DNA of 64,000 nt. It comes from Belnapia mucosa. Lineage in GTDB: Bacteria; Pseudomonadota; Alphaproteobacteria; Acetobacterales; Acetobacteraceae. Shown piece after piece: positions 35,812-45,071 of the stretch. The position numbers and the translations under genes are program-made. Within the stretch, counting starts at the first letter, position 1. Each line of letters begins with the position of its first letter. Under the pieces are notes generated by a model. That model was not told where the DNA came from, made no database searches, and worked only from the letters and a program-made list of their open reading frames with translations. The stretch is from NCBI RefSeq assembly GCF_016775475.1, contig NZ_JAEUXJ010000001.1, positions 868,001-932,000 on the forward strand, written 5' to 3'.

Positions 35812-37197
35812 ATGAAGGACAATAACGAGACGGCCAGCCGCAGCGCGAGCGAGGCGGGTCAGGACGCACTGGCCTCCCAGACCCGCATCGCGGAGCTAGA
35901 GGCAGAAGTCGCTACTCTGCGCCGGGCTCTCGCGCAGACTGGTTTATCGGCCGAGCAAGCAGCCGGAATGAACGCCGATAAACTAACCCGTGAGCGAACT
36001 GATAATACGGCAGACGGGAGACAGGCGAAGTCGGCGGCTGCTGCGGTCGAGGCGCAGCACGATCGGCATATAGCGGTAGGTCGAGCCAACCTTGCCGCCT
36101 CGGAGGCGGACAACGAGGCGCTGCGGAGCGCCAATGTCGCCCTAATCGAGAGCCGCGCGGCCCTACGCGAGCGTGATGAGCGGTTGCGCCTCATCCTCGA
36201 CAGCGCCACGGAGTACGCGATCTTCACCACCGACCTCGACCGCCGCGTGACGTCTTGGAATGCGGGGGCGGAGCGGCTGCTGGGCTGGACCGGGACGGAG
36301 ATCATCGGCCGCTCAGCCGACCTCATCTTCACTCCCGAGGACCGCGCTGCCGGGGTGCCGGAGCGGGAGGCCGAGACGGCGCTGGCACAGGGGCGCGCCG
36401 AGAACGAGCGCTGGCACCTTCGCCGGGACGGCGCACGGTTCTGGGCCAGCGGCCTGTCGATGCCGTTGCTCGACCCAGCGGCGGGGCCGCATGCGCTGCC
36501 TTTGGGGTTGCTCGCAGTCATGCGCGACCAGACAGAGCGGCGGCGGGCGGAGCAGCGACGGGTGCTGCTAACGAACGAGTTGAACCACCGCGTAAAGAAC
36601 ACGCTTGCTGTTGTTCAGTCGCTCACATCCTTGGGCGCACGCGGTGCGTCACCCGCGCTCTCGGCTTTTGCGATGGCCTTCCAGCGGCGCATCCTCGCTC
36701 TCGCCCGTGCGCACGACTTGCTCACCCGTGGGGACTGGACCGGTGCGCCGCTCGATGGGGTCGTGCGCGCTGTTCTTGCGCCCTTGCTGATGGACAGCGA
36801 TCGGGTGGACCTGTTCGCCTCCGAGGCCACGAAGGTGTTCCTGCCACCCGGTGCAGCGCTCACCCTGGCCATGGCCGTACATGAACTCGCCACTAACGCG
36901 GTTCGGCACGGCGCCTTATCGCGGCCAAGCGGACGTGTGCGGGTCGTCCTCCGTGCCACGAACGACGGTGGGGACGCCGAGCCGTGGGAGGTAGTCGAAT
37001 GGGTCGAGCGAGGTGGCCCGCCTGTCGCGGGTCCGCCCGCTCAGCGGGGCTTCGGGTTGCGGCTGCTTGAGCGTGGATTGGCACTACAATCGGGAATCAA
37101 GACTGACATCCGCTTTGCGCCTGAGGGCTTGCATTGCATCCTCCGCCTACCCCCACATCCCCGCGTCGCGCTGGGCCGCCGGACCGGCAACGCCTGA
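35812..37197 (+). CDS. HWE histidine kinase with coiled coil and PAS
   Basis: 461-residue soluble kinase starting MKDNNETASRSASEAG. Residues about 20-120 form a coiled coil rich in Ala, Glu and Arg. A PAS domain follows (about 123-245, with SATEYAIFTTDLDRRVTSWN), then the phospho-accepting His259 in NELNHRVKNTLAVVQSL, the N-box HELATNAVRHGAL (Asn362) and the HWE-defining WVERGGPPV, with GFGLRLLERGL. All HWE landmarks are present. HWE kinases commonly respond to light or stress and signal to PhyR-like or single-domain receivers. The PAS domain lacks the LOV Cys motif, so light sensing is not indicated. Confidence 0.9.
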   Translation: MKDNNETASRSASEAGQDALASQTRIAELEAEVATLRRALAQTGLSAEQAAGMNADKLTRERTDNTADGRQAKSAAAAVEAQHDRHIAVGRANLAASEADNEALRSANVALIESRAALRERDERLRLILDSATEYAIFTTDLDRRVTSWNAGAERLLGWTGTEIIGRSADLIFTPEDRAAGVPEREAETALAQGRAENERWHLRRDGARFWASGLSMPLLDPAAGPHALPLGLLAVMRDQTERRRAEQRRVLLTNELNHRVKNTLAVVQSLTSLGARGASPALSAFAMAFQRRILALARAHDLLTRGDWTGAPLDGVVRAVLAPLLMDSDRVDLFASEATKVFLPPGAALTLAMAVHELATNAVRHGALSRPSGRVRVVLRATNDGGDAEPWEVVEWVERGGPPVAGPPAQRGFGLRLLERGLALQSGIKTDIRFAPEGLHCILRLPPHPRVALGRRTGNA

Positions 37198-37278
37198 CAA
37201 CCAGCATCGCGGCAGCCACGCCGCGCGACGCGTGCAACTACCACCCCGGCCTCAGCCCGTGGCCCGCGCTGATGCGGG

Positions 37279-37860
37279 TCAGCCCGCGTCTGGGAAAACC
37301 ACCGTGAATTTTGCTCCCGGGCCACTACCGTTCGCCCCGAAGTTCAGCCGCCCGTAGAGTTGCCCGACCAGGGTGGAGATCACCCGCATGCCGAGACCGC
37401 TGGTTGCGCCGGGATCATATCCCGCAGGCAGACCTATGCCCTCGTCAGAGACCGACAGCGCGTATTCGCCCGGAGAGGTATGATCGAGCGAGACCCTAAT
37501 GCGGCCCGCACCATGCTTGGCGGCGTTAGCCACGAGTTCGGCCACGATCAGACCGAGGGGAACGATCCTAGCGGTCGGGAGCGCGGCATCGACGACCTCA
37601 ACGGGGATCACCCCTGGTCCGACCGCAGCGTGCCGGAGAGATCGTCGCATAGTCGCCGCAGGTAGGCGCCGCAATCGATGGTGCCGTCTCCATCGCCCAT
37701 TTAGAGGTGCTGATGCACCCGCGCGATTGCCGCGACCCGGCTGGCAGCCAGGACCAACTGCGCCGCGGCTTTCGTATCCCCGAGCGCGTGCCCTCGCAGT
37801 CGAAATAGAGCGGAGGTCAGTTGCAGACTGTTCATCACCCGATCCGTGGCTGCGCGTCCA
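37279..37860 (-). pseudogene. HisKA_2-type kinase relic with stop and frameshift
   Basis: From about 37860 down, one frame reads MNSLQLTSALFRLRGHALGD and AASRVAAIARVHQHL, then a stop, then DCGAYLRRLCDDLSGTLR. A shift near 37630 leads into the frame with PLGLIVAELVANAAKHGAGR, VSDEGIGLPAGYDP and SGLGMRVISTLVGQL. Together they form a kinase catalytic region of the type at 46590-47516, with lesions and without the start of the His box. Confidence 0.75.
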
Positions 37861-37912
37861 CATCCGCGCGGGCAGCAAGATCGTCAAGGCGTCGCCGACC
37901 AACATGGCGCGC

Positions 37913-38308
37913 TCACATCCAAGGCGGCGGGTCGTTGGGATCAGGTGTGCCGATGTCGGTGATGCGGTAAATGGTGATGGGGTCCCACTGCTGAGGCGCC
38001 GTTGGCTGCGTAGTCGTAGCCACAGAGGGTGATGATGCAGATGAGGCGTTCCGGTCTACCTTGCGGACCTGCTGGTCCTTCGCCCTGTACGGCAGCGGGG
38101 TGACATCGAGGCCCAGCGCATGCAGACGGATCAACTCGGCACGCCATCCCTTCGGCGGCGGGTAGGGAATGCCCCACTCGGCAAGTTGCTTCGCCGTCCA
38201 GGCGCCTACCTTGGTGCTCGTCGAGGCGCGCGCTATCTCCTGCGGAGACGGCGCAGGACGAGGCATCAGTTCGAGCGGTTCGTCATTAGGTGGTTCATCG
38301 CGCTGCAT
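37913..38308 (-). CDS. Hypothetical Pro-rich protein
   Basis: 131-residue protein with a Pro-rich N-terminus, a central helical part TKVGAWTAKQLAEWGIPYPP then GWRAELIRLHALGLDVTPLP, and a Pro-rich C-terminus. No signal peptide is present. The middle resembles a small DNA-binding or helical unit, but I know no family. No strong ribosome binding site is seen. Confidence 0.5.
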   Translation of the reverse strand: MQRDEPPNDEPLELMPRPAPSPQEIARASTSTKVGAWTAKQLAEWGIPYPPPKGWRAELIRLHALGLDVTPLPYRAKDQQVRKVDRNASSASSPSVATTTQPTAPQQWDPITIYRITDIGTPDPNDPPPWM

Positions 38309-39504
38309 GGTGGCAGGCTTGTATTCCCTAGGAATCTGCGACGCAATTCGTCTCTCCTTCGCGCGCTCGACCGCTTCGCTCTCGACCGCGGGCTACTTCG
38401 TGATCTCTCTCGCTTGCTGCGCTGCGCTCGAACCGATCACGCGCAGCGGTGCGAAGGCGTGCGGGAGCAGATTATCTCATCTGGCGCAGAGCAGTGAAGC
38501 GAACCATCTATCACTCACCCATTAGGCTGGATGCGTTCTTTCCCCCCTGGACACTTGCGTAAAACAAATGGCCAAGGGGGAGGATCATCACCCGATTGAG
38601 TGTAGACGCTCGACAAGAGGCGTTGCGCTGTTATACGCACAGGGGGTTGCCCGGTCCCTGTATTACCTCCGATTCCTTAGACCAGCCGCCTAGATCATGC
38701 GTAGGGGTTGTCCGCGGGGATGATCTCATTGCCCCCCGGGCCTTGCCGCAACAGCGCCGTAATGTCTGATACAACGGTTAGCACCCCGTCAGGGGTGCAG
38801 CACACCGATGAGGCTGTCGAGCCACCCATCGGTGCAGCGGTTCGTCAAATAGCAAGACGTGAACCGCTTCTTTCGGTGCCTTGCACGGTCTGCTCGTCCG
38901 TCTCCGGCTTTTCAACACGCGTTGCCGGATAGGCGGCCACTACAGCCCTTAGGTTCCTATCGACGCGGTGAAAGGGAGGATGGCTGCGCTGCCTGCGGGC
39001 CGTTTGATCGGCCTCCACATTTCTCGGCGGGCCGTCGAACTCAGTCTGCCCTGCACAATATCTTATAGTTTATGATAGTATTTAGCCAAATGGGCGGCCG
39101 AATGTCAAGCGAACTTGCGCGGTGATATGGACGTGGTAGTGCGAATGCGGCCGATAACGCATAGAAATTAGGCATATGACACATAAGGGACCGACAACGC
39201 ACGTCACATTTAGCTGTATATGCAGGATGATAGTTTATATCGACCAACTTTATGCTTCCAACTGTTGACCTGCACCTGGACGCCGATCTCCATCTGGTCG
39301 GCTCGCAGCACTTCTCTTGCACCAGCTTTTGGTTCGGGCCGATGCCGAACGCGGACGCGGAAATCACTGTCCTCAGAGCAGGCCCGCGAAGGTGATGGCG
39401 GACAGTGCTGCGCCGCCGAGCCCCAATGTCCCGGCCACCCAGGCCAGCGCCACTGTACCGGTGATGATCCCCGCTGAGGCCAGCACGTCATCGAGGAGAA
39501 TAGG
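38309..39504. other. Long gene-poor stretch
   Basis: About 1.2 kb without a credible gene. 39040-39260 is AT-richer than its surroundings. On the minus strand near 39390-39480, a reading frame gives GTVALAWVAGTLGLGGAALS, which may be the relic of a small membrane protein. No RNA gene or repeat recognised. Confidence 0.4.
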
Positions 39505-39810
39505 GTGGCGCAGCACTTCGCCTCCTTCCTCGACATCAGCGATCGGGTCGCACGCTCGCAAGAATTGCGCGAGGCCAAGGAGACTCCGAAGCGGCGCGTG
39601 GACATCCGGACGAGATGCCTCCAAGAAGTCAACGCGCGGCTGCAAGAGAAAGTCGAGCGGCGCCAGCGCACCGAGGCCACACTGCGCGACGCCCTCGCCC
39701 AGGGGCAGGAGGACATCCGCTACCGCGACTTCCTGATCCGTGAGGTCAACCATCGGATCAAGAACGCGCTGCTACTCGCCGTCTCGCTGCTGGGTGTGCA
39801 GGCACGCCAT
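39505..39810 (+). pseudogene. Relic of a PAS-HWE kinase around its His box
   Basis: The frame encodes the end of a PAS region (SFLDISDRVARSQELREAKE), a coiled-coil linker (RCLQEVNARLQEKVERRQRT) and the HWE phospho-accepting box FLIREVNHRIKNALLLAVSL, then loses homology after GVQARHVDS. Both the N-terminal sensor and the entire ATPase domain are missing. DNA of the DUF2147 gene follows directly on the other strand. Confidence 0.75.
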
Positions 39811-39884
39811 GTCGATAGTCCGTCGTGCTGTCTCGCCGTAAGGGCAACCTTGTCCCGAACGAGGCACGGTATTGTTCCAGGCGT

Positions 39885-40514
39885 TCAGCACCACCGTCCG
39901 CCGCTAAGGCGTTGGACCCGGAGGAGGGTCTGGTTGCTGCCGAGGAATGGCATCCCGATATAGATGCGGGCAACCAGCACATCGGCCGACCTGAGCGTCG
40001 CCGTAAGGCCGTAGGTGCGTCCGTCCTGCGGGTCGTAGAATGATCCGGCGTTCCACCTGCCGGGTTCACCCGGGACCGGCAGGAGACCATCGAGGACGGT
40101 CGGGCCGCAGAGTGGGCGGTCCCGCAGCGCCGGATCGGGGTTCTTCAAATCCGGCTTCGGGCGCCCGGTCTCATCGAGCGGAACCCGCAGCCACGCGATC
40201 TGCCCGCAGAGTGAGCCGCTACCGCAGTGGGTGACGACGATTGCTACGTCATCTTCAACCATCCACACGCCTTGGGCCGGGTTGTCGGGTGCGGCAGAGG
40301 TAGGGGATGAGTCCCCGAACACAAGGAGCAGCGCAGTCGCCCATAAGACACAGCCTCTCCACCGGGTGCCCGTTGGCAGCGGCCGCCTCCCAATGAGGGA
40401 GATCGTGAAAGCTCGAACTTTTGAGGCGCGAGCGGCTGTCGCGGTTGGGTTAGGAGGCGAAGGAAGTTGGGGCGCCCCCCTCGTGCTGGCGCTCTCCGGG
40501 AGAACCTGGGCCAT
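39885..40514 (-). CDS. DUF2147 family exported protein
   Basis: 209-residue frame; the conserved part starts near residue 75 with GVWMVEDDVAIVVTHCGSGS and continues LCGQIAWLRVPLDETGRPK, LCGPTVLDGL and FYDPQDGRTYGLTATL, the DUF2147 pattern of small beta-barrel periplasmic proteins. A hydrophobic segment at about 53-75 looks like a signal peptide, which implies the true start is downstream of the ATG at 40514. Function of the family is unknown. The gene stands alone between a kinase relic and lpxD. Confidence 0.75.
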   Translation of the reverse strand: MAQVLPESASTRGAPQLPSPPNPTATAARASKVRAFTISLIGRRPLPTGTRWRGCVLWATALLLVFGDSSPTSAAPDNPAQGVWMVEDDVAIVVTHCGSGSLCGQIAWLRVPLDETGRPKPDLKNPDPALRDRPLCGPTVLDGLLPVPGEPGRWNAGSFYDPQDGRTYGLTATLRSADVLVARIYIGMPFLGSNQTLLRVQRLSGGRWC

Positions 40515-40888
40515 GGCCGGGATGTCCGCTTGAGAACCTACGTATGGCTCGGCACAGGCCCATCCTCGGCCTCACGTTGCCGAGCCTATGAGGGGTGGGC
40601 GGTGTGCGCTGCGTGGTTTCGAACGGGCGGCGCTTACTGCTCAGCGTCACCCTGGCCATGGCGCTCGTCATGCTGGCGGTCGCTGCGGTGACCACCTGGG
40701 AGACGCTGAGGCGACGGGGGTGTCGGGGCTGGTGTGAAGGGTTGGCGCGCGGGACCGGATTGGGACCCTTGGCCTGGATGCCAAGGCGCGACCTCGCTCG
40801 TGGTCAGCCGTCCCTAACCGGCATCGAGGGATGGCAGCGCGGCGGACAGACGCTACCCTTCGCCTCAAACAAGGGAGGACTTGCCGGA

Positions 40889-41902
40889 ATGACGATCGGC
40901 GATGCGCGTTTCTTCGCCCACAGCGGGCCATACACAGTCGCCACAGTCGCCGACGTGGCAGGCGGCACAGCACCCGAAGCCGATCTCCTGTTAACCGGCG
41001 TTGCGCCGCTACATGCTGCGGGACCCAAGGAGGTGAGCTTCCTCGACAATCGGCGCTACGCTGCCGCACTCGAAGGCACCTCGGCCGGTGCGGTGATCGT
41101 CCATCCCGAGATGCTGGCGCGAGTGCCCGCGGGGACGGTGCCGATCGTCACCACCGAACCCTACGCAGGCTGGGCGCGGGTGGCCGCACTGTTCTACCCA
41201 GCGCCGCCCCTGCGTCCCGGCGTCCATCCGACGGCGTTCGTCGCAGAGGGCGCACAGGTTGATCCCTCATCAGAGGTCGGCCCCTTCGCCCTGGTCGAGG
41301 CCGGGGCGGAAGTCGGCCCTCGCTGCCGCATCGGTCCCTACGCAGCTATCGGCGAAGGCGTGGTGGTCGGCCCCGACTGCCGAGTTGGCGCACACGCCAG
41401 CCTCAGCCATGCCCTGCTGGGCGCGCGGGTCTATGTCTACCCCGGCGCACGTATCGGCCAGGAGGGGTTCGGCTTCGCCACCACCGCCTCCGGCTTTCTC
41501 TCTGTCCCTCAGCTTGGGCGGGTGCTGCTGGGCGACGATGTGGAGGTTGGCGCGAACAGCACCATTGACCGAGGCTCCACTGGGGACACTGTGATCGGCG
41601 CCGGGTCGCGCCTCGATAACCTCGTCCAGATCGGGCACAACGTCCGTCTCGGCCGCTGCTGCGTCGTCGTGGCGCAGGTCGGCATCGCGGGGTCGGCGAT
41701 TGTCGAGGATTTCGTGCAGATCGGTGGGCAAGCGGCCATCGCAGGACACATCTGCATCGGCAAAGGGGCGCGGATCGGTGCACAGGCGGGTGTGATGTCC
41801 GATGTGGTTCCCGGCGCGGCACTGGTCGGCAGTCCTGCCCAGCCACGGCAGGAGTTCTTTCGGCAGGTTGCCGCCGTGAAGCGGATGGCGCGCGACCGGT
41901 GA
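40889..41902 (+). CDS. lpxD: UDP-3-O-acylglucosamine N-acyltransferase (LpxD)
   Basis: 337-residue LpxD, close to the usual ~340. The N-terminal uridine-binding part includes EVSFLDNRRYAAAL. The left-handed beta-helix of hexapeptide repeats runs from about 110 to 300, with VGANSTIDRGSTGDT and the catalytic His250 in LDNLVQIGHNVRLG. The C-terminal helix closes with VGSPAQPRQEFFRQV. It adds the N-linked acyl chain in lipid A synthesis. The start follows GGGAGGACTTGCC. It is not beside bamA, fabZ or lpxA, so it may be a second copy. Its 3' end is found as a relic at 28118 and 48436. Confidence 0.92.
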   Translation: MTIGDARFFAHSGPYTVATVADVAGGTAPEADLLLTGVAPLHAAGPKEVSFLDNRRYAAALEGTSAGAVIVHPEMLARVPAGTVPIVTTEPYAGWARVAALFYPAPPLRPGVHPTAFVAEGAQVDPSSEVGPFALVEAGAEVGPRCRIGPYAAIGEGVVVGPDCRVGAHASLSHALLGARVYVYPGARIGQEGFGFATTASGFLSVPQLGRVLLGDDVEVGANSTIDRGSTGDTVIGAGSRLDNLVQIGHNVRLGRCCVVVAQVGIAGSAIVEDFVQIGGQAAIAGHICIGKGARIGAQAGVMSDVVPGAALVGSPAQPRQEFFRQVAAVKRMARDR

Positions 41903-41976
41903 TGAGGACGCTCCTGCGGGCAGCCACCGTCGCCAGAACCGTCGCAGCTTCCCCATGTAGCCCGGCCGCTCCTGCC

Positions 41977-42065
41977 TCAGGCTAGCCTTAGATTGGCTGC
42001 CGCCTCCTTGCCGCGCTCGCGCATAACTTCGTAGGTGACATTCCAACTCTCGTCGATGCCGCGAG
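41977..42065 (-). pseudogene. Relic of cold-shock protein 3' end
   Basis: Minus strand encodes GIDESWNVTYEVMRERGKEA then AANLRLA and a stop, matching the last ~28 residues of the intact cold-shock protein. The upstream part is replaced by the 5' flank of hydrolase copy 2. It lies 75 bases after lpxD. Confidence 0.8.
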
Positions 42066-42145
42066 CGGAGATGCTTGATCGTTCCGCTAGTGAGCGCCGA
42101 CGATGCCGCAAGCGCAGGGGCAATGCCCTAAGGGAGGACAGCAGC

Positions 42146-43072
42146 ATGCCCGTCGATCCACAGGTGCAGGTGCTCCTCGACGCCACCGGGTCCCAGCCGC
42201 CGATCCGCAGCCTCCCCGTCGAGCAGGTGAGGGCAATGTTCCGGGCACACCCGCTGCCGGGCGTATCGGCTGGGGAGGTAGCGATTGTCGTCGATCGGTG
42301 CATCCGCGGCCCGAATGGGCGGCTCGGCCTTCGGGTCTACACACCGCATGGCACCGGCCCGTTCCCGCTGCTGGTGTTCTTCCACGGCGGGGGCTTCGTG
42401 GTCTGCGACCTCGATACCCATGACGCGATCTGCCGCAACCTCTGCGCGGGGGCAGCCTGCGTGGTTGTCTCAGTGGATTACCGCCTTGCGCCGGAGCACC
42501 GCTTCCCGGCCGCCCATGACGACTGCCTCACCGCGACCCGCTGGGCCGCCGAGCACACACGCGAACTGGGGGCCAACCCGGAGCGCGTGGTGGTCGGCGG
42601 CGACAGCGCTGGGGGCTTGCTCGCGGCTGCTACCGCGCTGCGCCTGCGCGATGAGGGTAGCCCACGCCTCACGGGCCAACTCCTTCTCTATCCGACGACG
42701 GACCTCGGCACACCCGTTACAGCCTCGATGACCGAGTACGCCGAAGGGTACGGTCTGGCGGCAGCGGACCTGCCCTGGTTCTGGGAAAAATACCTGAACA
42801 GCCCTTCGGACGCGGCGGACCCGCGCGCGTCGCCGCTGCGCGCGCCTGACCTACGCGGCCTACCTCCGACGATGGTGCTGACGGCCGAGTGCGACCCGCT
42901 GCGCGACGAGGGCGAGCGCTACGCCGAGCGCCTGCTCGATGCTGGCGTGCCGACGGTCCTCTCGCGGCAAGCCGGTATGATCCATGCTTTCCTGCTGTTC
43001 ACCGGCATGATCAGCGGGGCGGACAGGGCATTGGGCGAGGCATGCGCGTGGCTGCGTGGCACCTTGGGGTAG
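42146..43072 (+). CDS. Alpha/beta hydrolase (HSL/acetyl-esterase type), copy 2
   Basis: 308-residue esterase nearly identical in DNA and protein to the gene at 24687-25619. The complete catalytic set is present: [20 protein letters not shown] and GMIHAF. Differences are mostly silent or conservative (for example QVQVLL for QVQALL, TEYAEG for TEFAEG), which points to recent duplication or gene conversion. A GGGAGGAC site precedes the ATG. Homology extends a short way upstream (GCAAGCGCAGGGGCAATG). It is inserted next to a csp relic. Confidence 0.9.
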   Translation: MPVDPQVQVLLDATGSQPPIRSLPVEQVRAMFRAHPLPGVSAGEVAIVVDRCIRGPNGRLGLRVYTPHGTGPFPLLVFFHGGGFVVCDLDTHDAICRNLCAGAACVVVSVDYRLAPEHRFPAAHDDCLTATRWAAEHTRELGANPERVVVGGDSAGGLLAAATALRLRDEGSPRLTGQLLLYPTTDLGTPVTASMTEYAEGYGLAAADLPWFWEKYLNSPSDAADPRASPLRAPDLRGLPPTMVLTAECDPLRDEGERYAERLLDAGVPTVLSRQAGMIHAFLLFTGMISGADRALGEACAWLRGTLG

Positions 43073-43134
43073 GGTTGAGGGTTGAGCGAGGCGACGCTCG
43101 CATGCCAGCAGCGGACGCGAGGATCGGGGCAGCT

Positions 43135-43470
43135 ATGGGCACCAAGAGGGGCGAAACGGGGCGGCGCTGGTATGGGACGTGGTTCTGGCGCGGGCTCACC
43201 CTGCTTGGGCTTGGTCTCGCGCTGGTTGCCCTTGAGAAGGTGCAGGTCACCTCCGCGGGTTCGGGGACTGCTCCGCCCGTCCTCGCCGACTATACCCTCC
43301 TACTACCGAACCTCTTAGTGATGCTGGGCTTCGTGACCGCGCTAGTCGGCGCTGTGTTGGCGTTAGTCACCACCTGCTCCGCCTTAGTGAACGTGGTCCG
43401 CAACCGGCGCACGGTATCCACGCCGGGCGACGACCTGCCAAGGGGGGAGGACCGCCGCCGACTTGGCTAG
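43135..43470 (+). CDS. Small membrane protein
   Basis: 111-residue protein starting MGTKRGETGRRWYGTWFW. Two hydrophobic segments are visible at about 18-35 (GLTLLGLGLALVALEKV) and 56-85 (LLLPNLLVMLGFVTALVGAV). The C-terminus is basic and soluble. An in-frame ATG at 43102 is possible. It follows the hydrolase by about 60 bases and may share its transcript. Function unknown. Confidence 0.55.
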   Translation: MGTKRGETGRRWYGTWFWRGLTLLGLGLALVALEKVQVTSAGSGTAPPVLADYTLLLPNLLVMLGFVTALVGAVLALVTTCSALVNVVRNRRTVSTPGDDLPRGEDRRRLG

Positions 43471-43619
43471 GTCCGCCTGGGTGTCGATCCAGACGACTAG
43501 CACTTGGCGCTGGCCGCGCCCGGCCATGCACCCGACAGCCTTCGTCGCTGACCGGCCCTTATCTTTGCGATTAGAACAGCCCAGGCGAGACACTGCTGCG
43601 GTCGCGTTTACGGTTGTGG

Positions 43620-43895
43620 CTAGTAACCGCGATATCCTCGGCCGCCTGAGTATCCACCACCGCCGTAGCTACTGCCGCGGCTGGGCGCTGTCAGAGCACC
43701 GCCTGCGGCACCCACACCACCGCCGACAAGCGCACCTGTTCCAACGCTGCCGCCAGTCAAGGCACTCACCCCAGCACCCGCTCCTGCTCCGAGCAGGCCC
43801 CCAGAGGCGGCGCGGCTGCCGGGGCTTGAGCCGCATGCCGTCAGGCTAAGCGAAACCAACCCGACGAGTAGCGCGGCCGTTAAGTTGCGCATCAT
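43620..43895 (-). CDS. Gly-rich outer membrane lipoprotein candidate
   Basis: 91-residue protein starting MMRNLTAALLVGLVSL with a lipobox LTAC near residue 20, so it should be lipidated at Cys. The mature part is Gly/Ala-rich (GGLLGAGAGAGVSALTGGSV, then GGGVGAAGGAL), of the glycine-zipper type, ending in a Gly/Tyr/Arg tail (GGGGYSGGRGYRGY). Such lipoproteins sit in the outer membrane and affect its stability. The start follows AAGGGAGGAA. Confidence 0.75.
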   Translation of the reverse strand: MMRNLTAALLVGLVSLSLTACGSSPGSRAASGGLLGAGAGAGVSALTGGSVGTGALVGGGVGAAGGALTAPSRGSSYGGGGYSGGRGYRGY

Positions 43896-44379
43896 CGTAT
43901 TCCTCCCTTGTGAAAGCAGGAGTGAAACACACCAGTTCAGAAGAAGCCCAAGCCGTGGCATTCACAATGCCGGTCGCCATCCGGGAATGTGGAGTGCCGT
44001 TGAGAGGTGACCTAGCCACGCCTCCCGGATGATTAGACCACAAGCTGCCAGATTCGAGCTTTTGAATGCTGAGTCGGCGCGTGACGGGGCACTGGGTCGA
44101 GTGGCTTGGCCCGCAACCGAACACACCAACCAGTTTGGCTTGGCTGCGCCCGAGCCGCCGATTGCAACGCGGCATAGGCCGCCAGCAGTCGGCCGCTCAG
44201 CGATTTGGTTATCTCCTGAACGCTGAGGTTACCAATCTCGCCGTGCGGCTTTGCTTGGCCGATTCGTCAACCCGACCTCGGCAACGGCATACGGTTGGCT
44301 CTCGCACGATTGGTCCATGCCTGTGTGGACACGGCGACCCCAGCCCGGCACATGCGTTGACGCTCGGAGGTGATGCACC
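43896..44379. other. Divergent intergenic region of about 480 bases
   Basis: Between the lipoprotein and the exported Pro-rich protein. No credible gene. It should contain both promoters; no clear boxes or hairpins recognised. Confidence 0.35.
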
Positions 44380-44946
44380 ATGCCGACACGGCTTCCTTTG
44401 ATCGCTCTGGTAGCCTTTCTGGGCACCCAAGCGTGGTCGCAGACGGCTGAAACGCTACCGCCTGTTGCTGGTCCCCCTACAGGCCGACCGCGCACCGAGT
44501 CGCCTCCGCCCACGCCTTGGTCACCGCCCCCAGAGCCAGATCAGGGGCAGCTTCCGCCACCTATCCCATTCCAGCCTGGACCCAACCGAAATCGAACGGT
44601 CTCGGTGCCGCCTGCTGCCTCGGCGCGCGAGTTACAGGCGAGAGACGAGCCGGTCGGCTTGAGGTGGCGCACTGAGATCGAGGGGGAGTTCGCCAACTGG
44701 TGGCGCCGCTATGGCTGCTTCCCTCATCCCCGACGGCAGGAAGTGTGGTTCGAGATGCTGGCCGACCGGCTCGGCGCCACCACTCAACAGCAGCAGCATT
44801 CCCTGTATGGCTTGGTGATGGAGCGGGTGGAACTCTATGACCCGGCCCGGACCCAGTTCAGCGGGCTCTTGGGCGACACTGAGGAGTGGGTAAACGAAAG
44901 GATGGGGTGGCGGGCAGCCGGTGACCGGTTCTGCCCCCGTGGTTAG
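44380..44946 (+). CDS. Exported Pro-rich hypothetical protein
   Basis: 188-residue protein with a signal peptide (LPLIALVAFLGTQAWSQ, cleavage near residue 20). The next ~60 residues are Pro-rich and probably disordered (PPPEPDQGQLPPPIPF). The C-terminal ~95 residues form a compact helical part with Trp and Cys positions (EFANWWRRYGCFPHPRRQEV; GMGWRAAGDRFCPRG-like end), and two Cys that could pair in the periplasm. The start follows GGAGGTGATG. Function unknown. Confidence 0.65.
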   Translation: MPTRLPLIALVAFLGTQAWSQTAETLPPVAGPPTGRPRTESPPPTPWSPPPEPDQGQLPPPIPFQPGPNRNRTVSVPPAASARELQARDEPVGLRWRTEIEGEFANWWRRYGCFPHPRRQEVWFEMLADRLGATTQQQQHSLYGLVMERVELYDPARTQFSGLLGDTEEWVNERMGWRAAGDRFCPRG

Positions 44947-45071
44947 GCCAGCCACTCCGGCGCCTATACTGAGGGCGGCCGTGAGCGAGAAACTTATACC
45001 CGTCGGCGCAGCAAAAGTCTCACAGGTGCATTTACCAAGCACCCGGCATCAAGTCGGGGAGGGAGACGAAC

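Noticed and set aside
39373..39753. Minus-strand 126-codon frame overlapping the kinase relic
   Set aside because: Only the last ~35 residues look like a membrane segment; the rest is the mirror of the kinase relic. Mentioned only as a possible relic in the gene-poor stretch.
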